Below are positions 6,482 to 14,511 of a stretch of DNA of 64,000 nucleotides, in pieces. Every line of letters starts with the position of its first letter. The stretch's first letter is position 1. The stretch is from Trebonia sp963734665 (lineage in GTDB: Bacteria > Actinomycetota > Actinomycetes > Streptosporangiales > Streptosporangiaceae). The stretch is from contig CAVTIR010000003.1 in NCBI GenBank assembly GCA_963734665.1, forward strand, positions 266,856 to 330,855, written 5' to 3'. A model generated the notes under the pieces. The model ran no database searches and was not told the DNA's origin. It worked only from the letters and a program-made list of their open reading frames with translations. The translations under genes and the position numbers were made by a program.

Positions 6482-9400
6482 TCAGTCGATGGAGGCCGGC
6501 AGCAGGTCGGCGAAGTCGGTTATCTCATCATCGTCACGCACAGCGCGAGCAGCCTCGCGCAGCAACCGCAGTTTGCTGCTATCGCTGTTGAGGCACGAGA
6601 GCAGGACGGCATCACCGGCATCAAGGATCGCAGCCGGATCGGCGAGCGACTGGGAGGCGAGGTGCAGGTAGTCCGTTCGGCCGAGCGCGGTACCTGCACA
6701 TTGGGCCAGTGGCACCACCTCGGCCGGGATCCCGAATTCGAGTTGCACAGGCAGGAGGCGTGCCAGGTCGTCGAGACGGGCGTCTGGGTGTAGACACCGG
6801 GCGATGTCGATGACGGTGCCGACGACGCTCTGCGTACGGTCGGCGGAAGCCCGAGCGGCGCCAGCGGCGTCCTTGTCCCGCATGTTACGCGTGAGCTGCT
6901 GCTCAATGTCGCTGATCGGAACGCCGGCCATCCACATCATGCAGGCCGCTGCCCGCTTCGCTCGCTCGGCGGCTGTTTTGCGTTCCAGGTCGGGCAAGGC
7001 GGCAAGGACGGGTGCGGCGATATGGTGGCGCTTCAACTCCTGACAGTAGGTCGCCTGTTCTTTCCGCCATCCTCTTCCGTTGACCGGAACGCGAAAAGTA
7101 GCCGCCTCCTCGGTCAGTTGCGCCGCAGCAATGATGGTGACCCGGTTCAGCGCAGCTGGGTTCACGGCTCGCAGCGCACGGGCAACCCGCATGGCAGACG
7201 AAACTCGCAGGCCGCCCTGCGAAACGTAGATCCCGAGCTCGGTCAGCTCGACCCCAGACGCGCCGGATGACAACAGCCCGGCGTCGGCAAGGTCGTTCAT
7301 GGCGGTGGAGACGGTGGTCGCGGGGAATGGATCCGGCGCGCCCTCTAGCCGCTGCTGATGCGCCGCGAAGCTGTTGGACAAGAACGCGATGACGTCAGCC
7401 TCGCTCAAGCCCGTTTTGCCTTCCCGCCGGGAGGCAACTGCCACGACGCGCAATACCAGGGTCGTGAGATCCTGCTTCGGATCCAGCAGCTGAGACCGCA
7501 GATCCTCTGGTTTGCCGAGCACGTAGTCACGCCAACGACGCGCCTCGTCGATGCCGCCACCAACGATCAAGACAGCGCGGCCTTGGCCGGTTAGCCCTAG
7601 TCGGCCAGCCCGCCCGGCGATGTTCTTGTACTCGGCGACCGAATACGGGGTTGTCTCGGTCGGCCCGGTCGGGTGTTCCAGTTCCACGATGATCACGGTC
7701 TCGGCGGGAAGATTGACGCCCTGGGCCAGCGTCGTGGTGGACACCAGCACCCGGATACCGCTAACTGAGTCGCGGAACCTGTCTTCGATGGCGATCTTCT
7801 CATCCCGGGCCAGGTCGGAGACATGGAAGGCGACACCGCCGACGAGGCACTGGCGCAGGTCAGCCAGCACGGCGCTAGGGTCGGCGCCAACCAGGTTCTC
7901 AAGCGCTGCCTTGGCCCGGGGCAGGCCGAGGATCTGCGCAAGGTATCGGGCGCAGCTCCGAGCTGCTGCTCGGGTACTCCGGAAGATGATGACCTGCTGT
8001 CCCTCGCCTACCAGCTTGCGGGTCAGCGGAATGATCAGATCCTGCTCGCCCTGTATCCATCCGTTTGGCGCGATGAGCTGCTCGGATGCCTCCTTGCCGT
8101 CGGTATTGACGTACCGGTAGATCCCGTCGGGGCCGAGTACCCCTTCGAGCAAAGGGACGGGCCGCTCGGTCTGTGCGATGACGTTGGCGTCAAGCCAGCT
8201 GTCGAGGCCACCGAGGTCGCCGAGCACTGCGGACAGCGCGACAACCTGCGGTGCGACGCCTTCCGGGCGGCGTGCCTTGAGCAGGGTGAGCAGGAACTCG
8301 AGGCGGGCGCCACGGTCCGGGTCGACGATCGTCTGGACCTCGTCGATGACAACGACGGAGACCAGCTTAAGCAGGTGCGGGTTACCCAAAGCCAGGCCGG
8401 CGAACTTCTCATAGGTCAGCACGGCCAAGTCGAACTGCCCCTGCAAGAGCGCCGGCACGTCATCGGCGGTTTCCCCCGTGGCCCGGATGGTCTGCAACCC
8501 GGTCGGCCCGTACGTGCGCGAGAACCTCGCGTACTGCTCGTTGACCAGCGCACGGGTCGGTAGCAGGAACACTGACCGCCCGCCCTGCTGAGCAGCGCGG
8601 ATAGCGGCGAGTTCCCCGATCATGGTCTTGCCGGCGGACGTAGGGGCCGTCACGAGGACGTTCGCCCCGGAGAGCAGGCGCCCTTGGTTGATCGTGTCGA
8701 CCTGAAGGTCATTGAGCTGGTCAATGCGCGCCGCCCAAGCGTCCAGCACCACCTGCGGGATGCCGTGGCCGAGCAGGCTCGCGAGGTCACGGGTGACTGG
8801 CGCGACCACAGGCGAAGGGGATAGGGCCGAGTAGAGCGGGCCGGTGCCAGTAAAGACAGGCCACAGCAGTTCCCCGTCCACCTGGCCCCGCAGGCTTGGA
8901 TCCTGCTCTGCGGCCACCGTTCCTGATGCCTTCGCCTTGACCTCGCGGGTCACGAATGCCAGCAGATCGTAGACGCGAACCTGCCTGCCGTTCCCGGTCG
9001 CCGCGCCCAGCAAGGCCTGTAGTAGGTGATAGGTGAGCAGTCCGTGCCCTAGATGAGGATCCTCCCACGCCTCCTGCTCGCCGGTCGCTGCGGTTAGGAT
9101 CAGCCGCCCGGTCCCCGCCATCCGCTCTAGTCGTGCATCCGTGGACTCCGGCAAGCCGTGCAGGCCACCTCGGGGCACCAGGGAGGAGTTGAGAACCTTC
9201 GCGCCTGCACCCCCGGCGAAGCAGCAATCCAAGATCACGACCAGTTGACGGGCCGGTATCGCGCTCACTAGGTCCGTGAACTCGTCAAGCGGCAACGACG
9301 TCGAGGGCAGATTGTCCGGGTCAGCGTCGTGGGTGACCAGTTCATGGGTCGTGCTGCCGTGCCCAGAGAATGAGATGACCACGACATCCCCGGCAGTGCT

Positions 9401-9631
9401 GCGGGTCTTGAGCCCTATTAGGGCAGCTACGAGCGCCTCGCGGGTGGCGTTCCGGTCCACCAGCAGTGTGGTGCTGCTGCCGCCGAGGTTGTCGGAAAAG
9501 ACGGCGTGAAGCGCCTTCGCGTCACGCACTGCCGATGCCAGGCGCCGCACAGACTTGGACTGGTAGCGGTTGATACCTATGAACAGACCATGGAACTGCC
9601 GAGCCGAAGCCACGGCCGGATTGCTCGGCAT
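6482..9631 (-). CDS. Caspase-like protease fused to Ski2-like helicase
   Basis: The N-terminus (about residues 12-260) is a peptidase C14 caspase-like domain: GLFIGINRYQ, catalytic His91 in SFSGHGS and catalytic Cys in VVILDCCFAGG (136/137). It is followed by an SF2 helicase: motif I APTSAGKT (329-336), motif II DEVQ (430-433), and motif VI with GRAGRLG. TSAGKT and the long C-terminal helical region resemble Ski2/HamB-type helicases. A protease fused to a nucleic-acid motor suggests that sensing foreign DNA or RNA triggers proteolysis, with the adjacent Mrr-like nuclease as partner. Known for the families: caspase folds act as suicide effectors. The complete architecture is not one I can name. 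Confidence 0.8.
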   Translation of the reverse strand: MPSNPAVASARQFHGLFIGINRYQSKSVRRLASAVRDAKALHAVFSDNLGGSSTTLLVDRNATREALVAALIGLKTRSTAGDVVVISFSGHGSTTHELVTHDADPDNLPSTSLPLDEFTDLVSAIPARQLVVILDCCFAGGAGAKVLNSSLVPRGGLHGLPESTDARLERMAGTGRLILTAATGEQEAWEDPHLGHGLLTYHLLQALLGAATGNGRQVRVYDLLAFVTREVKAKASGTVAAEQDPSLRGQVDGELLWPVFTGTGPLYSALSPSPVVAPVTRDLASLLGHGIPQVVLDAWAARIDQLNDLQVDTINQGRLLSGANVLVTAPTSAGKTMIGELAAIRAAQQGGRSVFLLPTRALVNEQYARFSRTYGPTGLQTIRATGETADDVPALLQGQFDLAVLTYEKFAGLALGNPHLLKLVSVVVIDEVQTIVDPDRGARLEFLLTLLKARRPEGVAPQVVALSAVLGDLGGLDSWLDANVIAQTERPVPLLEGVLGPDGIYRYVNTDGKEASEQLIAPNGWIQGEQDLIIPLTRKLVGEGQQVIIFRSTRAAARSCARYLAQILGLPRAKAALENLVGADPSAVLADLRQCLVGGVAFHVSDLARDEKIAIEDRFRDSVSGIRVLVSTTTLAQGVNLPAETVIIVELEHPTGPTETTPYSVAEYKNIAGRAGRLGLTGQGRAVLIVGGGIDEARRWRDYVLGKPEDLRSQLLDPKQDLTTLVLRVVAVASRREGKTGLSEADVIAFLSNSFAAHQQRLEGAPDPFPATTVSTAMNDLADAGLLSSGASGVELTELGIYVSQGGLRVSSAMRVARALRAVNPAALNRVTIIAAAQLTEEAATFRVPVNGRGWRKEQATYCQELKRHHIAAPVLAALPDLERKTAAERAKRAAACMMWMAGVPISDIEQQLTRNMRDKDAAGAARASADRTQSVVGTVIDIARCLHPDARLDDLARLLPVQLEFGIPAEVVPLAQCAGTALGRTDYLHLASQSLADPAAILDAGDAVLLSCLNSDSSKLRLLREAARAVRDDDEITDFADLLPASID

Positions 9632-10123
9632 TCACGTCTCACAATGCGCAGTAGTTCGTGCCGGTTCCCTGTGAAGCTGTCTTGGCTGCTCTCGCTATCT
9701 ATTGGCTCACCACCAGTGGGGTGGGCGTTCGAATCGAGTGGCGGCAAGGAACGGTAGCACGTGTTAGCGCCAACGAGAGAGACAAAAGGCAAAGTAAACG
9801 TATAGGCCAGCCACCGCTGGGAGGTTCAGGTGCGTTGGGATTGAAGTTTCCATAGTGACAGCGTTAGATGGGAGGGGCGAGGGTGAAGATTGTTAGCTGC
9901 TGGCCGCGCTGGGCAAATTTTATAGGAAATATCGGATTTATCACGAAACGCTTAGCGGACCGCAGAATCCAGGTGAGGCCATCGGAACCCGAAACTAGAA
10001 CGTAAACTCCCGCATGTGATGGAATTGGATTCCTCTGGTTTCTTTAGGTCGATGGAAAATATCAGTGTCAACCTTTAAGGTGACATCACCTCCTGCCTTT
10101 TCTCTGAGCGAGGGACGTTCATC
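9632..10123. other. AT-rich divergent promoter region
   Basis: This 490-bp gap separates the caspase-helicase operon (left, minus) from the pPIWI_RE operon (right, plus). It is clearly more AT-rich than its surroundings, especially 9880-10080 (for example AAATTTTATAGGAAATATC). No gene is supported. It probably holds both promoters; no clear -35/-10 pair stands out. Confidence 0.5.
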
Positions 10124-11269
10124 TTGTCGATTATTGATGACCGGCGCGCTGTAGTGACGACGGCGGCGCTGCGGTCTGCCGTGGCTTGGTCGCGACGCGC
10201 GGGGGAACCGCGCGCGTGGCGGGAAGTGGCTCGGATGACGGGGGTGATCATGGGTGCAGCTGGTCCCGGCGTCGGCCCGGTCACACCGTCTGCGCTGTTG
10301 GCGTTCCTGCGCCGCCCCTTGGATGAGTTGTTGTCAGCTGTGGGCGAGCCGTCGCCGTTTGATGGCGTGGTCCTCCTTGACGGCGAGGACCGGCTTACGG
10401 ACGCGGCGATGGATATCGCGTGCGATGACAACCATGTCCTGTTTCAGGGGCGTGACCCAGCGTCTGACTGGCTGCCGGGATGGGCCTGGCAGCGCAGGGA
10501 GCAGGTCGAGCGGCAGTTGTTCCAGAGCCTGGTTCAGGCAGGTAGCCAGCGTGCGTATGAAGCATCGAGGCGCTTCGTGATTGAGCGGCCAGCCGGTGAG
10601 TGGCGCGCACTCGCGGACGAGCGGACGACCGCCGATAAATACGCTGGCGCGCGGCTCGTAACGGACTACCAGCCTCTTCCCCCAGACCGGATCTGCCGTT
10701 TCGGGCGGGGCGATACCAATGAGTGCTGGTGGGCGTGCCCGGTGTGCAGGTGGCCGATGCGTGTCCAGGCGCCGGTGGTCAGCTGCGCTTACAGCTCGCA
10801 CCAGGCGCGGTTCCGCATCACCAGTAAGCCATCCGGGGGCGCGCCGGTCCTCGTCAGGGCGTCCCCTACGCGCTTGGGGGTCCCGAAAGCCCGATCGGTC
10901 AAGGAAAATGTCTGTGTCGATGAGGCCGTGTGGCGCTTCGTCACCGTCCCGGGGATCTCTGAGGTGCTGCTTGAGAAGCGGCTCTGTGGAATCCCTGGGA
11001 TCGACGTGCAGATGTGGCCAATCCGAGATGCTTACGACCTGCTGGTTACCGCCCAGGGCGGGCAGACGTGGCGGGTTGACGTCAAGGACCATGTGTCCCC
11101 GGCAAGGATCGCTGCTGAACCTCCTAGTGCCGAGTACATCGTCGTCCCCGCTTATCGAAAGGCGCAGGTTAACCAGTTGCGGCGGATGCTCCCCGGCAAG
11201 CAGGTAAGGACCATTGATCAGTTTGTCAGCGAAGTCCTCGAGCACGCGGGGAAGCAGGAGACAGAGTGA
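10124..11269 (+). CDS. pPIWI_RE-associated REase with zinc-finger domain
   Basis: This 381-aa protein is the first gene of a three-gene pPIWI_RE island. A zinc-ribbon-like cluster lies around residues 201-221 (C201, C205-x2-C208, C221). The C-terminal part holds a PD-(D/E)xK-like core: D305 in AYDLLV, then D319-V-K321 in TWRVDVKDHV and the strand AEYIVVPAYR. The family (pPIWI_RE-associating REase with domain Y) was defined by Burroughs, Iyer and Aravind as the nuclease partner of PIWI-like RNase H proteins. The start is TTG with GAGGGAC upstream. Its stop overlaps the start of the helicase gene (GTGA), so the two are translationally coupled. Confidence 0.75.
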   Translation: MSIIDDRRAVVTTAALRSAVAWSRRAGEPRAWREVARMTGVIMGAAGPGVGPVTPSALLAFLRRPLDELLSAVGEPSPFDGVVLLDGEDRLTDAAMDIACDDNHVLFQGRDPASDWLPGWAWQRREQVERQLFQSLVQAGSQRAYEASRRFVIERPAGEWRALADERTTADKYAGARLVTDYQPLPPDRICRFGRGDTNECWWACPVCRWPMRVQAPVVSCAYSSHQARFRITSKPSGGAPVLVRASPTRLGVPKARSVKENVCVDEAVWRFVTVPGISEVLLEKRLCGIPGIDVQMWPIRDAYDLLVTAQGGQTWRVDVKDHVSPARIAAEPPSAEYIVVPAYRKAQVNQLRRMLPGKQVRTIDQFVSEVLEHAGKQETE

Positions 11270-14200
11270 GTGAGGGGAGGGATGACGCACCTGATTTCAG
11301 CGAGGTCATCCCGCTGGTCCGCGGCGCACTGGCGCTCGCGGCCGCGTACTTTCCTCGCAGTACTGAGGACGGGAAAGCCTATGTTCGGACCGTAGACGCG
11401 CTGTTCTTCCTGTCTGGGCAGGTGGATAAGTGGTCATTGTGGCGGTGGCTGCCCGAGGCGGATAAGGCGCTGATTGCCGCGCTGCTTCGGTGGCGGCCGG
11501 TCGAGGTTGCTAACCGGACCGTGTTCAGCGAACTTCTTCAAATCCTTCTCGTCAAGCACATTCCTGACTTCAGGGCACTCGGTGACGGCACGGTCCTCGT
11601 TGAGACTGGCCATCACCCCCGCGAGGTGGCCCGTGACTGCGTGGAACAACTCTGGCTAGAACAACAGGCCCGACCCAGTCACCCGGTGCTGGTCGCGAAC
11701 AGCGGGCAGTTCGCCTCCTGGGTGAATGGCGGCACGCCGGACGCCCGGAGCGGGCGGGCGACGTACTCGCTGGAGGTGGTACCGAAGGAGGTGCCTGAGC
11801 CCCCGGTTGACCTAGGGGCCGCCGCCCAGACGGATGCTATCGACGTTCCGGTCGCTGACCTGGCCGCCCTCGCGAGCCAGGTAGACGAGGCCATTGGCGA
11901 GAGCCACCGGTCCTCGTCGGTACAGAGAATCTTTTCCCGTATCCAGGAAGCGCCTGGCAAACGGCTTGGCCACACGTGGACACTGCCTCCAGGGCCGACG
12001 CGGATGCTTAACGCACCCACCGGCGTCGGCAAGAACGTCATCGCGGAGTTGCTGGCCTGCTGGGCAGCTGACCGCGACATGGTGACGTCGTTGCTGGTGC
12101 CGAACAACGCGGCCGTACTGCGCGCCGCACGCTCGGTGGAGGCGAGCCTGCGCGCGCTCGGCACCGATGCTGAGGTCGTCCCCCTGATGTCCCCGAACTC
12201 GGCTCAGAAGGCGGCCGAGGGAGCCGCGGCCGACTCAGGAGGGAGCGGCACGCTGGGGGAGTGGGCCTATGAGCGGCTTGCATACGGATGCGGGCTGACC
12301 GCTGCGGCGCACACGGACGAAGCTGTGGACGCGTGGGATCCCGGAGCCGAGCCGTGCACCGGCCTGCGGAGGGTGAAAGACGACGGCTCTTTGAGCAGTG
12401 CCCGCGCGACGTGCCCGTTCAAGGCCTCCTGCGGGAAGTTCCGGCTTGCCCGCCAAGCGTGTCGCGCAACCGTCATCGTGACCAGCCACGCCAACTTCTA
12501 CGCCGGGCGGCTCCACATTCCCGTCCTGATCAACGGGCGGGTCGACCAGAACCCCTCGGTTGAGGAAGTGCTCCTGCACCGCAGCCACCTGATCCTTATC
12601 GACGAGACCGACGCGTTCCAGGCCGGCATGATTAGCCACAGCGCGGACCATCTCGATCTGGCCACGCGGCGCCCAAGCCCGCTGTCCCCGCTGCGCCGTT
12701 TCGATACCGAGTTCAACGGCGCGCTCGGCCGCATGGGCGTCGGGATCGAGGGCCGCGTCCACGCGGCCCTCACGCAGGCCAGGTACCTCGCCGAGCAGTA
12801 CAACCGGCACCTAGCGGCTGGCCACTTCCGGCGCGGACGCAACGGCCAGACACCAGGGCACCCGCTGTTCGGGCGGTGGCTCCTGCCGCGCCGCTGGGAC
12901 GCCTGGCTGGCCGCCACGCTGTTCAACCTGCCCGACGGTCAGGAACCATCCCAGAACCATTACAAGTCACTGCAGGCGCTGTTCCCAATGGAGGAAGACT
13001 CAGCGGTCCGCGTGCCAGAGTGGCTGGAACCCATCGCCGCTGCCCTCAGCGCGCTGATCACGCCCTCGGGCGGGTACGATCCGTTCGATCAGACCTGGGA
13101 CCTGATCTTCGCCTTGCTGGCCAAGCATCCCTATACCGGCAGCAGGCTGGACAGTGACACGGTCCGCGCCCAGGTGACAGACCGGATGATCCGCCGCACT
13201 TACCTTGAGCCGCTGCGCAGGCTGTTGTTCACCCTCGTCCGCGCCGCCCCGGAACTGCAGGCCTCCGGCATCGCCTCCGCCACCGAGATCGCCAGCGCCC
13301 TGCGTCAGTTCGGGACCTGGCGGGCAGCGCCTTACGGCCCCCTGGGCCGCGTGCTGTTCGCGTTCACCGAACTCCACGACGACGACCGCCCGCAGGACAC
13401 CCAGCTGCGCGTCAGCGGATTCGGTGGCGACCCCCATGCCTACGTCGCCGGGCTCGGCGAACTGACCGCCCTTGCCCACACCGGGCACCAGCGTGCCATC
13501 ATCGGGCTTTCCGCTACCGGCTACTTCCCGGGCGCACCCCACCACCATGTTGGAGTCCGCCCCTCCTGGTGGGTACCTGACGACGAAACCGGCGGCCTCG
13601 TTATCAGGTCAGCCCCCGTCTCGGACGAGGAGAAGCAGTTCCTGCGTATCTCCGGTGTTCCGCTGGAGGAACGTGCCGACAACCTGGTCAAGCTGGGCAG
13701 GCTGCTGTGGCTCAAGCGGCTGGCCCCGGCACTGCGCGCCCTGGAAGGGGACCCTGCCACCGCACATCGCGCCCGCCTACTGCTCGCCATGACCTCCTAC
13801 AAGGGGGGACGTGACCTCGCCGAGGGAATCTCCGCCGCCGGAGTGTCCGCCGACAAGATCGTCCTCGCCGTCCGGCCGGGTACCACTGCTGTGGTCAAGG
13901 ACGCTCGGTGGACTGAACTGCCCGCTGACCGGCTTGAGGAGTTCGGGCGCACCATCGGCACTGCTTCCGGATCGGTTCTTATCGCCCCGCTAGCCCGTAC
14001 GGAGCGTGGCCTCAACATCGTTGATGTCACCGGGCGGGCGCTCATCGGCTCGGTGTGGTTGGTCGTCCGGCCCATCCCGATCATGGACGAGCCTGCGCAA
14101 CTGCTCGCCCACGTAAACGCCCGCGCACACGCTGAGGCGAAACCGACCGAAGACCCCGCCGGGGTGCTCGACCTGATGCGGATCACCGCAGGCAAGCACT

Positions 14201-14511
14201 ACGGTGAGCTGTTCTCCAGCCTGCCGTACTTCACTGCGCTTCCTGACGAGACCCAGCTCGCCATCGCCAGGGAAACCCTCAACGGGCTGATACAGCTTGC
14301 CGGGCGAGCCAGGCGAGGCGGGGCATCCGCAGAGATCTGGCTGGTCGACTACGCCTTCCACGACGCCAGCGGCAACTCCGACCTGCCTGCGCTGATCCGC
14401 CGGATCCGCGACGACTGGAACCGGCGTGGCCAGCTGGACCTCATGCGCTCCCTGTACGGGGAGACCCTCGCCGCCATATTCCGCTTCGCCGATGAAAGAA
14501 CCCCCGAGTGA
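11266..14511 (+). CDS. pPIWI_RE-island DinG/XPD-like helicase
   Basis: The 1081-aa protein is an SF2 helicase of the DinG/XPD type. A Walker A-like loop NAPTGVGKN is at 249-257, four cysteines fit an iron-sulfur cluster (C364, C383, C389, C399), and the Walker B is LILIDETDAF (442-451). The C-terminal helicase half includes a motif VI-like LIQLAGRARRGG. The Walker A lysine is followed by Asn where Ser or Thr is usual. Start GTG overlaps the upstream stop and its own stop overlaps the PIWI gene start, both as GTGA. In these islands the helicase is thought to open DNA or R-loops for the PIWI and REase partners. Confidence 0.8.
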   Translation: MSEGRDDAPDFSEVIPLVRGALALAAAYFPRSTEDGKAYVRTVDALFFLSGQVDKWSLWRWLPEADKALIAALLRWRPVEVANRTVFSELLQILLVKHIPDFRALGDGTVLVETGHHPREVARDCVEQLWLEQQARPSHPVLVANSGQFASWVNGGTPDARSGRATYSLEVVPKEVPEPPVDLGAAAQTDAIDVPVADLAALASQVDEAIGESHRSSSVQRIFSRIQEAPGKRLGHTWTLPPGPTRMLNAPTGVGKNVIAELLACWAADRDMVTSLLVPNNAAVLRAARSVEASLRALGTDAEVVPLMSPNSAQKAAEGAAADSGGSGTLGEWAYERLAYGCGLTAAAHTDEAVDAWDPGAEPCTGLRRVKDDGSLSSARATCPFKASCGKFRLARQACRATVIVTSHANFYAGRLHIPVLINGRVDQNPSVEEVLLHRSHLILIDETDAFQAGMISHSADHLDLATRRPSPLSPLRRFDTEFNGALGRMGVGIEGRVHAALTQARYLAEQYNRHLAAGHFRRGRNGQTPGHPLFGRWLLPRRWDAWLAATLFNLPDGQEPSQNHYKSLQALFPMEEDSAVRVPEWLEPIAAALSALITPSGGYDPFDQTWDLIFALLAKHPYTGSRLDSDTVRAQVTDRMIRRTYLEPLRRLLFTLVRAAPELQASGIASATEIASALRQFGTWRAAPYGPLGRVLFAFTELHDDDRPQDTQLRVSGFGGDPHAYVAGLGELTALAHTGHQRAIIGLSATGYFPGAPHHHVGVRPSWWVPDDETGGLVIRSAPVSDEEKQFLRISGVPLEERADNLVKLGRLLWLKRLAPALRALEGDPATAHRARLLLAMTSYKGGRDLAEGISAAGVSADKIVLAVRPGTTAVVKDARWTELPADRLEEFGRTIGTASGSVLIAPLARTERGLNIVDVTGRALIGSVWLVVRPIPIMDEPAQLLAHVNARAHAEAKPTEDPAGVLDLMRITAGKHYGELFSSLPYFTALPDETQLAIARETLNGLIQLAGRARRGGASAEIWLVDYAFHDASGNSDLPALIRRIRDDWNRRGQLDLMRSLYGETLAAIFRFADERTPE

